Of a stretch of DNA of 64,000 nucleotides, positions 38,189 to 47,178 are shown piece by piece. How positions within the stretch are numbered: the stretch's first letter is position 1; each line of letters starts with the position of its first letter. Below the pieces are notes generated by a model, which did not search any database, was not told where the DNA came from, and was given only the letters and a program-made list of their open reading frames with translations. Source of the stretch: Bacteroides mediterraneensis (GTDB lineage: Bacteria > Bacteroidota > Bacteroidia > Bacteroidales > Bacteroidaceae); the NCBI RefSeq assembly GCF_016900355.1, contig NZ_JACJKA010000002.1, positions 186,001 through 250,000 on the forward strand. Direction: 5' to 3'. The position numbers were made by a program, and so were the translations under genes.

Positions 38189-40051
38189 ATGAAACTATAT
38201 AAATATTTGATATTATCTATAGTAGCGGCTTCCAGTCTTTCGTCTTGTTTGGATGAAGATCCGCTATATTCACAGAATAATACTGTAGTCTTCTCGTCTG
38301 AATCGAGCGCGCAGTTGGCTCTGCTGGGATGCTATTCGTATATGACCTCTACATCAGCTTATGGTCAGCATTTTCAGGAAATCCCTATTAGTGGTGCAGG
38401 ATTTGCATGGTCACAACGTAGTGGAAATGATGGTATTGTGTCCTTACAGGCATTGTCCAGTGACGGATTGATTTCTACTACATGGAATGGTATGTATAAA
38501 GTGGTTTCTGAAACCAACGCCTTTTTGGAAAACCTGGCATCCAGTGGATTGAGTGATGATATTAAGAATCAGTATGGTGGTGAAGCAAAATTTCTCCGTG
38601 CATTGGCTTATTATAATCTGGTATCTCTTTGGGGAGACGTACCCTTGAAAACGGTTGCTTCTACTTCAGAAGGTATATCAATGGCTCGTACCCCGAAAGA
38701 GGAAGTTTTGAATCAGGTTGTAACAGATTTGAAAGATGCTATGACTATTAGCGAAACGTCTGAGGTTGGACGTATTAATTCTTGGGGAGTAAAGGCATTC
38801 TTAGGGAAGGTATATTATAAAATGGCAAAACTGGGTATTGATACGAACAATAATCTGCAGAATGCGAAGGAGATGTTTGATGCTGTTTACAACAGCCATG
38901 TATTTGCATTGGAAAAGAACTTTTCTGATTTGTTCGGAGACTGGGTGACTACTTCGAAGGAAGCTATTTTTCAGCTGAATTTCGCTTTGAACTCTCCTTC
39001 TTGCTTCAACCGTGCCAGCAACCGTTTCTCACCGACTGGTTCAACACCAGGCGTATGCTGGAGTACATACCGTGCGACAAAAGCTGCTTATGACATGCAC
39101 CAGGGTACTTATCCAGGCGATCCTCGTATAGCTGCAACATTCTTGACAGTACATAGAGATCGTGGTGGAAACAATAAAGCAGAGCCTAAAGCTCAAGTTG
39201 GCGATCAGCCGTCAGCAAACGATTCTGTCTATTATTATCCTTATTTTACATATACTGTCCAGTTAGGTACAAAGACAGTAGATGGTAAAGAAGTAGCTGT
39301 GTACGATTCTATTTACAAGAATGGGAAGGCTGTGGCTGCAAAGCAATATGTAGGTAGATTACCTTATGAGAAATTCAGTGATCCGACTAATCCGGACTTG
39401 AATTATCTGAACAATCTGAATGAAGCAGACGGAAAAACTCCGCAGGAAAAAGCATATATCAAGGCTTTGAAAGGCATACAGAAAAAATATGCAGAGAGTG
39501 GTAATCAGATGGCATGGCCTGCTCATATGAAATTGTACGATCCTAATCAGCAAGGAACTTCTTCTCACAAGAACCTGATGGTATATCGTTATGCAGAAAT
39601 GTTGCTGCTTATGGCTGATGTGTATAATGAACTGGGTGATACTTCAAAGGCTATTGACTTGGTGGAAGAGGTGCTGAAACGTGCGCGTGAGTCGAAAGGT
39701 GGCAATGGTGTTGAACCGAAGGCATGGTCAAAACAGTTGACTAAAGATGAAGTCAGTGAAAAGATTTATTTCGAATTCTTGTTTGAATTAGATGGAGAAC
39801 CTTCTATGTATGAATTACTTCGTGTCAAAGGTACTGAATACTTGAAGAAAGCTTTGCAATATCATAATAATCATGAGTTTACAAAGGCATCAGATGCATA
39901 TTATAAGACTTCTGCTCAGAAATGGACAGACCGTCTTTATAATGAGGGTAATTTGACGGATGATTATTTGAAGAAGAATCTATTGTTACCGATTCCTGAT
40001 ACGGAAAGAGATGCAAATCCGGGTATCACGGATAATAACTTTGGTTATTGA
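38189..40051 (+). CDS. susD: SusD-like glycan-binding lipoprotein
   Basis: 620 residues from the ATG at 38189; an in-frame TTG at 38165 is closer to the SusC stop and less likely. The signal peptide ends in the lipobox SSLSSC with Cys20 followed by LDEDP. TPR-like helices typical of SusD follow: GGEAKFLRALAYYNLVSLWGDVPL, AEMLLLMADVYNELGD, KIYFEFLFELDGEPSMYELLR, and the C-terminal NLLLPIPDTERDANPG. It acts as a surface lid on SusC. Confidence 0.96.
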   Translation: MKLYKYLILSIVAASSLSSCLDEDPLYSQNNTVVFSSESSAQLALLGCYSYMTSTSAYGQHFQEIPISGAGFAWSQRSGNDGIVSLQALSSDGLISTTWNGMYKVVSETNAFLENLASSGLSDDIKNQYGGEAKFLRALAYYNLVSLWGDVPLKTVASTSEGISMARTPKEEVLNQVVTDLKDAMTISETSEVGRINSWGVKAFLGKVYYKMAKLGIDTNNNLQNAKEMFDAVYNSHVFALEKNFSDLFGDWVTTSKEAIFQLNFALNSPSCFNRASNRFSPTGSTPGVCWSTYRATKAAYDMHQGTYPGDPRIAATFLTVHRDRGGNNKAEPKAQVGDQPSANDSVYYYPYFTYTVQLGTKTVDGKEVAVYDSIYKNGKAVAAKQYVGRLPYEKFSDPTNPDLNYLNNLNEADGKTPQEKAYIKALKGIQKKYAESGNQMAWPAHMKLYDPNQQGTSSHKNLMVYRYAEMLLLMADVYNELGDTSKAIDLVEEVLKRARESKGGNGVEPKAWSKQLTKDEVSEKIYFEFLFELDGEPSMYELLRVKGTEYLKKALQYHNNHEFTKASDAYYKTSAQKWTDRLYNEGNLTDDYLKKNLLLPIPDTERDANPGITDNNFGY

Positions 40052-40152
40052 AAAGCTTATATAATCAGGGTCTGTTGAAATCTCGCTTGCTTGTTAGTAA
40101 AGTTCGTGTAAGAGTTTTCTAAGGCAAGGAAAAATTGGAAAACAGACTTGAA

Positions 40153-40204
40153 AAGTCCGCATAATTACATCCTTTTATAAAGCTTATTGTAATTATGCGG
40201 GCTT
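40153..40204 (+). terminator. Long hairpin after susD, probable terminator
   Basis: A 17-bp stem with one G-T pair (40153-40169 with 40188-40204) and an 18-nt loop, followed by a weak T-run. A further inverted pair GTCTGTT (40070-40076) and AACAGAC (40141-40147) lies just before it. The 309-bp gap from susD to the sulfatase gene holds no gene. It could also be a degenerate mobile-element end. Confidence 0.5.
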
Positions 40205-40360
40205 GTTTAATAAATTATGCAGAATACCTGCGGCTTTTGCTTGGTACAAATTGGATAATCGGTGAAGGCTGTTTTTCTGTATCATATTGTTTTTATGAAT
40301 TTTATCATTACGACAGAGGTAGGTTTTGTACTGATATTATTCTGTATAATTAGATGAAAT

Positions 40361-41938
40361 ATGAAGAATCTGAATTTAGTTTATTCTTTGGCTGGGTTGA
40401 GTGCTTTGGCAACAACCGCTTCTTCTTGCCAGCAGAATAAGTCGGATGTAAAGAAGAGTTACAATATTGTGTATATTATGACGGATGATCATACTGCTCA
40501 GATGATGAGTTGCTATGATACTCGGTATATGGAAACGCCTAATCTGGATCGTATTGCTGCTGATGGGGTACGTTTTACGAATAGTTTTGTGGCTAATTCA
40601 TTGAGTGGCCCAAGTCGTGCTTGCATCATTACGGGCAAACATTCGTGTGGAAATAAGTTTTATGACAATACAACTTGTGTGTTCGATGGTACGCAACAGA
40701 CTTTTCCTAAGTTGTTGCAGAAGGCAGGATACCAAACAGCTTTAATTGGTAAATGGCATCTGGAGAGTTTGCCTACAGGATTTGATTATTGGGAAATATT
40801 GCCGGGGCAAGGAGATTATTATAATCCGGATTTTATTACTCAAAATAATGATACTATCCAAAAGCATGGTTATATCACTAATCTGATAACGGACGATGCG
40901 ATTGACTGGATGGAAAACAAGCGGGATAAGAATAAGCCTTTCTGTCTGATGATTCATCATAAGGCTATTCATCGTAACTGGATGGCTGATACATGCAACT
41001 TGGCATTGTATGAAGATAAAACGTTTCCGTTGCCAGAAACTTTCTTTGATGATTATGAGGGACGGCCGGCTGCTGTGGCACAAGAAATGAGTATCGTGAA
41101 AGACATGGATATGATTTACGACCTGAAGATGTTGCGTCCAGATAAAGATTCACGTTTGAAGACGTTGTATGAATCATTCTTGGGACGTATGGATAAAGAG
41201 CAGAGAGCTGCGTGGGATAGATTTTACGGCCCTATTATTGAAGATTTCTACAAGAAAAATCCTCAAGGAAAAGAGTTGGCGAACTGGAAGTTTCAGCGTT
41301 ATATGCGTGATTACATGAAAACGGTGAAATCGTTGGATGATAATGTGGGTCGTGTATTGGATTATCTGAAAGAAAAAGGTTTGTTGGATAATACATTGGT
41401 CGTTTATACTTCTGATCAGGGCTTTTATATGGGAGAGCATGGGTGGTTTGATAAGCGTTTCATGTATGAGGAGTCGATGCATACTCCTTTGATTATGCGT
41501 TTACCCAAAGGATTTAACCGAAGAGGAGATATTACAGAGTTAGTACAGAATATTGATTATGCTCCTACCTTTTTGGAACTTGCAGGAGTAAAAGTTCCAG
41601 AAGATATGCATGGAGTTTCTTTATTGCCTTTGTTGAAAGGAGAACATCCGGCCAACTGGCGTAATGCTTTGTATTATCATTTTTATGAATATCCGGCAGA
41701 GCATATGGTAAAACGTCATTATGGAATCCGTACGAAACGTTATAAATTGATTCATTTCTATAATGATATTGACGAATGGGAACTTTATGATTTACAGAAG
41801 GATCCTAATGAATTGCATAATTTGTATGGTCAGAGTGATTATGATTCGATTGTGACAGACTTAAAAAGACAATTGTTGGAATTGCAGGAAAAATACAATG
41901 ATCCTGTACGTTTTTCTCCGAATCGTGATAAAGAATAA
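40361..41938 (+). CDS. Sulfatase, Ser-type, S1_11-like (probable GlcNAc-6-O-sulfatase)
   Basis: 525 residues, exported lipoprotein (lipobox TASSC). The S1 core is NIVYIMTDDHTAQMM with the metal-binding Asp pair. The formylglycine motif is SGPSRACIITGKHS with Ser82 where many sulfatases have Cys, so maturation needs an anaerobic sulfatase-maturating enzyme that is not encoded here. LIGKWHLES and VVYTSDQGFYMGEHGWFDK supply further active-site residues. The motif set matches S1_11 enzymes that remove 6-sulfate from GlcNAc in mucin or keratan, in my recollection. It heads the sulfatase-GH20-GH29/GH16 operon. Confidence 0.9.
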   Translation: MKNLNLVYSLAGLSALATTASSCQQNKSDVKKSYNIVYIMTDDHTAQMMSCYDTRYMETPNLDRIAADGVRFTNSFVANSLSGPSRACIITGKHSCGNKFYDNTTCVFDGTQQTFPKLLQKAGYQTALIGKWHLESLPTGFDYWEILPGQGDYYNPDFITQNNDTIQKHGYITNLITDDAIDWMENKRDKNKPFCLMIHHKAIHRNWMADTCNLALYEDKTFPLPETFFDDYEGRPAAVAQEMSIVKDMDMIYDLKMLRPDKDSRLKTLYESFLGRMDKEQRAAWDRFYGPIIEDFYKKNPQGKELANWKFQRYMRDYMKTVKSLDDNVGRVLDYLKEKGLLDNTLVVYTSDQGFYMGEHGWFDKRFMYEESMHTPLIMRLPKGFNRRGDITELVQNIDYAPTFLELAGVKVPEDMHGVSLLPLLKGEHPANWRNALYYHFYEYPAEHMVKRHYGIRTKRYKLIHFYNDIDEWELYDLQKDPNELHNLYGQSDYDSIVTDLKRQLLELQEKYNDPVRFSPNRDKE

Positions 41939-41952
41939 AAATTTAGGAAGGT

Positions 41953-44289
41953 ATGGTTAAGATATATTTTCAGTCGAAGAAATGGCTAATGGCTTGTATG
42001 GCAGCTCTGGCACTGGGAATGAGTGGATGTCATTCTCCAAAACAACTGGAGGATGTGGTTATTGTTCCTCAACCGTTGTCTGTAGAAAAAGGGAACGGGT
42101 CTTTCTCTTTTAGTGGAAAGACTGTCATTGCGGTGGCTGACGATGAGCAACGTATCGTTGCTGAGAATTTTGCTTTGTTGTTTACTAAACCGGCTGGGTT
42201 TACTCCTAAAGTGGTGAAGTCTAATGAGGGAGATATCGTTTTCTCCATTGATCGTTCGATGAAAGCAGACGCGTATGAATTGCAGATAACTTCTGATAGA
42301 ATCAGCATAAAAGCAGCCGATGTGAAAGGATTCTTTTATGCCTTGCAGAGTATCCGTTTGATGCTTCCTCCTACAATAGAAGGTCAGAAGGAGACAACGG
42401 ATGCATGGAAAGTGCCTGCTGTCGTTGTGAAAGATGAGCCTCGTTTTGATTATCGGGGATTTATGTTGGATGTATCGCGTTATTTTTTGCCGAAGGAAGA
42501 TGTGATGCGGATGATTGACTGCATTTCTATGTTGAAAATAAACCGTTTGCACTTGCATCTTACAGATGATAACGGATGGCGTTTGGAAATAAAAAAATAT
42601 CCTCGTCTAACGGAAGTGGGAGCATGGAGGGTCGATCGTCAGAACCTGCCTTTCCCTGATAGAAGAAATCCCAAAAAAGGAGAGCCGGCTACGGTTGGGG
42701 GATTTTATACGCAAGAGGATATGAAAGAAATTATCCGATATGCAGCGGAACGCCAGGTGGAAATCATCCCAGAAATAGATATTCCAGCTCATTCGAATGC
42801 AGCTTTGGCCTCTTATCCAGAGTATGCATGTCCGGTAGTGAAAGATTTTATTGGAGTTTTACCAGGTTTGGGAGGAAAAAATGCCGAGATAATTTTTTGC
42901 GCTGGGAATGATAAAACTTTTACTTTCTTGCAGGATGTCCTTGATGAGGTCATGGCATTATTTCCATCGCGTTATATTAATTTGGGAGGAGACGAGGCCA
43001 CTAAGACAAATTGGAAGAAGTGTCCTTTGTGTCAAGCCCGTATTCAAAAGGAACATTTGCTCGATGAAGAAGCTTTACAGGGATATTTTATGTCGCGTAT
43101 AGGAGATTATGTCCGTAGTAAAGGCAAGCAAGTCATGGGATGGGATGAGCTGACGAATAGTAAGCTGCCTGAGGAATCCATTGTTTTAGGTTGGCAAGGA
43201 TATGGGAAAGCCGCATTGAAAGCGGCTGAACAGGGACACCGGTTTATAATGGCACCTGCTCGTGTTGCTTATCTGATTCGATATCAGGGGCCACAGTGGT
43301 TTGAGCCCGTCACTTATTTTGGTAATAATATAATGAAAGATTTGTTTAATTATGAACCTGTTCAGAGTGATTGGAAACCAGAATATGAGTCGTTGTTGAT
43401 GGGCGTCCAGGCTTGTATGTGGACTGAGTTCTGTAATGTTCCTGAGGACGTATTTTATATGACTTTTCCAAGGTTGGCTGCTTTGGCTGAAATTGCATGG
43501 GTTCCAAAGGGAAAGAGAGATTGGAATGAGTTCTTAAAAGGGGTGGATAATTTCAATAAACACCTGGAACAAAGGGGCATCATTTATGCGCGTTCTATGT
43601 ATAATATTCAGCATAAGGTCACACCGGAGGAATCGGGAAAATTGATGATAAAACTGGAATGTGAACGTCCTGATATGGAAATACACTATACATTGGACGG
43701 TACTGAACCAATGGAAACTTCTGCTTTATACGATTCTGCTTTTGTGGTTGACAAGAATGTGGAAGTAAAAGCGGCCACTTTTGCCGAAGGTAAGCAGATG
43801 GGAAAGACGCTTATATTGCCTATTCATTGGAATATGGCTACCGCTAAGCCTTTGGTGGGGGCCCAAAAGGGAATGGATATATTAGTTAACGGTTTACGGG
43901 GTAGTTTGAAGCAAACTGATTTCGAATGGTATACAGGAGAACTTTCGCAGCCTATTTCTTTTGTGGTAGATTTGTTGAAGCCGGAAAAAATGAAACATTT
44001 TGCGGTAGGTTGTATTACGAACTATGGTATGGCTGTGCATAAACCCCGAATGATGAAAGTGGAAGTTTCGGATGATAATAAAACATTCACAGAAGTCGGA
44101 CGTTTAACCTTTACGGATAATGAAATTTTTAAAGAAGGAAATTTTATTGAGGATTTATCGATTGAGCATGTAGGCATCACCGGACGTTATGTGAGATTTA
44201 CGTTGGAGACTCCCGGAAATTGTCCTGATGACCATGTTCGTCCTGGACAAGCGTCTAAAGTTTATATTGATGAAGTGATAATTGAATGA
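41953..44289 (+). CDS. Beta-N-acetylhexosaminidase, GH20 (first copy)
   Basis: 778 residues, lipoprotein (lipobox ALGMSGC). The N-terminal GH20b domain is followed by the TIM barrel: YRGFMLDVSRYFLPKEDV, HLHLTDDNGWRLEIKKYP, PEIDIPAHSNAAL, and the catalytic Asp347-Glu348 in INLGGDEATKTNW. The C-terminal part has a chitobiase-type domain (MEIHYTLDGTEPM) and a discoidin-like carbohydrate-binding domain. Removes terminal beta-GlcNAc or GalNAc, likely after desulfation by the upstream enzyme (14 bp away). AT-rich codons match the PUL core, unlike the second GH20. Confidence 0.95.
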   Translation: MVKIYFQSKKWLMACMAALALGMSGCHSPKQLEDVVIVPQPLSVEKGNGSFSFSGKTVIAVADDEQRIVAENFALLFTKPAGFTPKVVKSNEGDIVFSIDRSMKADAYELQITSDRISIKAADVKGFFYALQSIRLMLPPTIEGQKETTDAWKVPAVVVKDEPRFDYRGFMLDVSRYFLPKEDVMRMIDCISMLKINRLHLHLTDDNGWRLEIKKYPRLTEVGAWRVDRQNLPFPDRRNPKKGEPATVGGFYTQEDMKEIIRYAAERQVEIIPEIDIPAHSNAALASYPEYACPVVKDFIGVLPGLGGKNAEIIFCAGNDKTFTFLQDVLDEVMALFPSRYINLGGDEATKTNWKKCPLCQARIQKEHLLDEEALQGYFMSRIGDYVRSKGKQVMGWDELTNSKLPEESIVLGWQGYGKAALKAAEQGHRFIMAPARVAYLIRYQGPQWFEPVTYFGNNIMKDLFNYEPVQSDWKPEYESLLMGVQACMWTEFCNVPEDVFYMTFPRLAALAEIAWVPKGKRDWNEFLKGVDNFNKHLEQRGIIYARSMYNIQHKVTPEESGKLMIKLECERPDMEIHYTLDGTEPMETSALYDSAFVVDKNVEVKAATFAEGKQMGKTLILPIHWNMATAKPLVGAQKGMDILVNGLRGSLKQTDFEWYTGELSQPISFVVDLLKPEKMKHFAVGCITNYGMAVHKPRMMKVEVSDDNKTFTEVGRLTFTDNEIFKEGNFIEDLSIEHVGITGRYVRFTLETPGNCPDDHVRPGQASKVYIDEVIIE

Positions 44290-44314
44290 TATTCTGATAA
44301 AATAAATAAACTGT

Positions 44315-47032
44315 ATGAACAAGATAAATCAGTTTCTGATAGCGTGTGCATGGCTTGTCCTCCCTCTTGGAGGACAGGCTCAGCAAAACGATTCCTATTT
44401 TGTGAAGCATTTGAAGTTTTCTGGAAATGAAAGTTTGGAACAAAAAGCTTCGATGGCAGCCCGTCTGGTCCCGTCTCCACAGCAGTTGGCTTGGCAACAG
44501 ATGGAACTGACAGCCTTTTTACATTTTGGAATCAATACATTCACAGGCCGGGAATGGGGGGATGGAACAGAAGATCCTTCTTTATTTAATCCGACGGAAT
44601 TGGATGCTGATCAATGGGTGCGTACGTTGAAGGAGTGTGGCTTTAAAATGGTGTTGCTTACTGCCAAGCATCATGATGGCTTCTGCCTGTGGCCGACAAA
44701 GACGACTTCTCATTCAGTCGCTTCTTCTCCATGGAAAAATGGTAAGGGCGATGTGGTGCGTGAGCTTCGAGATGCTTGTACTAAATACGGCATGAAATTT
44801 GGCGTATATCTGTCTCCTTGGGATCGTAATGCTTCATGTTATGGGAATTCTCCTGAATATAATAAATTCTTTATCGAACAGCTTACAGAATTATTGACAA
44901 ATTATGGTGAAGTGAATGAGGTTTGGTTCGATGGAGCCAATGGTGAAGGACCGAATGGAAAGAAACAGGTATATGACTGGGATGCTTTTTATAAGACCAT
45001 CCAGCGTTTGCAGCCCAAGGCTGTAATGGCCATCATGGGTGATGATGTACGTTGGGTCGGCAATGAGAAAGGTATCGGTCGTGAAACTGAATGGAGTGCA
45101 ACGGTACTTACTCCGGGAATTTACGCGCGTTCTGCAGAAAATAATAAACGGTTAGGTGTTTATGGTAAAGCAAAAGATTTGGGCAGTCGTAAGATGTTGA
45201 AGGATGCAACGGAACTGTTCTGGTATCCTTCGGAAGTCGATGTATCGATTCGTCCGGGTTGGTTCTGGCATGAAGAGGAAAATGCGAAGGTGAAAAGCCT
45301 GAAAGAATTATCTGATATTTATTTTCAGTCTGTAGGCTATAATTCCGTTCTTTTGCTGAATATACCTCCCGACCGCCGGGGGCTGTTGAATGAGGCAGAC
45401 GTAGCTCGTTTAAAGGAGTTTGCAGCCTACCGTCGCCAGGTCTTTTCGGATGATAAGGTTCAGGACGGCAATGTTTCCTGGACTGCTTGTGCAGGTGAAT
45501 GTCGTTCGTATGCAATCCGTTCAAATAATCCGTTGAATGTGGTTCAGATTCAAGAAGATATTTCGAAAGGTCAGCGTGTGGAAAAGTTTACGGTTGAGGC
45601 TTATCAGGACGGTTGCTGGCAGGCATTGGGTGAAGGTACTACAATCGGTTATAAGCGTATGCTTCGCTTCCCGGAGTTGACGGCCGATTCCATCCGTGTC
45701 CGCATTGATTCTTGTCGTCTTTGTGCGAATATATCGAATGTATCGGCTTATTATGCTCCAGCTCTTACAAGCCAGACTCAGATTGCGGACTGGAATACCC
45801 TTCCTCGTTCTACTTGGAAGCAGTTATCTTCTTCTCCTTTAGTTCTTGATTTGGGTAAATCTATCCGTTTGAAGGCGTTTACTTATGCTCCTTTAAATGG
45901 AGAAGCAAAGCCGACAATGGCCTATCGGTATAAATTTTATGTCAGTGAAAACGGAAGGGATTGGCAGGAATTAATTTCTCAAGGTGAATTCAGCAACATT
46001 ATGCATAATCCTTTGCCTCAGACTGTTGCTCTTCCTGTCGTAACGACAGCCCGTTATGTAAAACTGGAGGCGGTGACTCCTGATGGTAATCCAGCAATTG
46101 TGGAAATGGAGGAATTTGGCGTGACGGTTGTAGATGACAAAGATGATGAAACGAAAGTATATCTTCATCCGGATGAAGCATTAAAGCTTAAACCGGGAGA
46201 TGCGCATCCAACTCAGAAAGGATGGTACTTTTATACAGCTCATGAATTTTTGGATAAACATACCAAGAAAGGACTTCCTTTAGGATTTCAAGAGCATAAG
46301 ACGCAAACGATGAGTAAATCTGCTTGTGTAAATAATGCGAAGTGTTCCAAGGTAGAAAATGGTGTATTGCATATGTGGCCTGTGGAAGAGTCTGATTCAA
46401 TCGATAACGGTTTTGGAAAGCTTGTCAAATATTCTCATGCAGCTTATCGTTCAGTACGCTCCGGGAAAGAGGCTTGGTGTTATTTTACAGAGAATATGCG
46501 AATTGAAATTCGTTTTAAACGTATAGCTGCCGAAGGATTTAATGAAGCGCTTTGGTTTATGGGAAACAAGGGACCATGGCCTAAGAATGGAGAAATTGAC
46601 TTGCTGGAGAATCCTAAAAAGAAAATAAATCAGCGTGCTCATTTTACCCTTCATTCAGAACATCATTATGCCGGGGTGGTAGGAGGTGAAGGAAGTGTCA
46701 CTTCCAGTATTGCTTTGGCAGATATGAGTCAATGGAATATTTATTGGCTGGAATGGTATCCGGACAGGATTGTAGGAGGGGTGAATGGAAAAAAGTTTTT
46801 TGAACATAAAAAAGGGAGTAATGGCAATATGGATTGGCCATGGAGCGACCCGGCAGGATTCTATTTGATATTCAGTACGGGATTGTCTGTGGATCCGAAT
46901 GCTTGGCCCGGGACTGTTAATCCGCAGAAATGGGATAAGCAGAATCCTCCTTCTATGTATATTGATTGGGTACGAGTTTATGTGAATGATGATTATAATC
47001 GGGATAAAGCTCCCAAAGCAAGATATTACTAA
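44315..47032 (+). CDS. Alpha-L-fucosidase (GH29) fused to a GH16 endo-glycosidase
   Basis: 905 residues with a type I signal peptide (to about 23, GGQAQQ). The GH29 barrel covers about 45-375: TAFLHFGINTFTGREWGDG, LLTAKHHDGFCLWPT and the nucleophile Asp206 in EVWFDGANGEG, subfamily B in character. A linker and discoidin-like domain (about 480-620) follow. The C-terminal GH16 domain (about 640-895) has WYFYTAHEFLDKHTK and the complete catalytic triad E760-x-D762-x-x-E765 in GEIDLLENP. Both active sites look intact. A reading frame without stops links them. This is the last gene of the rightward operon. Confidence 0.9.
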   Translation: MNKINQFLIACAWLVLPLGGQAQQNDSYFVKHLKFSGNESLEQKASMAARLVPSPQQLAWQQMELTAFLHFGINTFTGREWGDGTEDPSLFNPTELDADQWVRTLKECGFKMVLLTAKHHDGFCLWPTKTTSHSVASSPWKNGKGDVVRELRDACTKYGMKFGVYLSPWDRNASCYGNSPEYNKFFIEQLTELLTNYGEVNEVWFDGANGEGPNGKKQVYDWDAFYKTIQRLQPKAVMAIMGDDVRWVGNEKGIGRETEWSATVLTPGIYARSAENNKRLGVYGKAKDLGSRKMLKDATELFWYPSEVDVSIRPGWFWHEEENAKVKSLKELSDIYFQSVGYNSVLLLNIPPDRRGLLNEADVARLKEFAAYRRQVFSDDKVQDGNVSWTACAGECRSYAIRSNNPLNVVQIQEDISKGQRVEKFTVEAYQDGCWQALGEGTTIGYKRMLRFPELTADSIRVRIDSCRLCANISNVSAYYAPALTSQTQIADWNTLPRSTWKQLSSSPLVLDLGKSIRLKAFTYAPLNGEAKPTMAYRYKFYVSENGRDWQELISQGEFSNIMHNPLPQTVALPVVTTARYVKLEAVTPDGNPAIVEMEEFGVTVVDDKDDETKVYLHPDEALKLKPGDAHPTQKGWYFYTAHEFLDKHTKKGLPLGFQEHKTQTMSKSACVNNAKCSKVENGVLHMWPVEESDSIDNGFGKLVKYSHAAYRSVRSGKEAWCYFTENMRIEIRFKRIAAEGFNEALWFMGNKGPWPKNGEIDLLENPKKKINQRAHFTLHSEHHYAGVVGGEGSVTSSIALADMSQWNIYWLEWYPDRIVGGVNGKKFFEHKKGSNGNMDWPWSDPAGFYLIFSTGLSVDPNAWPGTVNPQKWDKQNPPSMYIDWVRVYVNDDYNRDKAPKARYY

Positions 47033-47089
47033 TGAATGTTCCTGGTTTTTATCGTCAAACTCTAGTCTGATACAAGTTCCTGAATGTTT

Positions 47090-47136
47090 AAAAATCAGCC
47101 AACTAATTCGTATTTGTTTATGGATTAGTTGGCTGA
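47090..47136 (-). terminator. Intrinsic terminator between convergent glycosidase genes
   Basis: A perfect 13-bp stem (47095-47107 and 47124-47136) is followed on the minus strand by T5, so it ends the leftward GH20 transcript; the stem may also stop the rightward one. Confidence 0.8.
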
Positions 47137-47178
47137 ATTATGTGATTGAATGGATAAACTTATTTCGCTTGTTATATT

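Noticed and set aside
40061-40360. Complete insertion sequence
   Set aside because: No transposase frame and no matching inverted end; at most a fragment.
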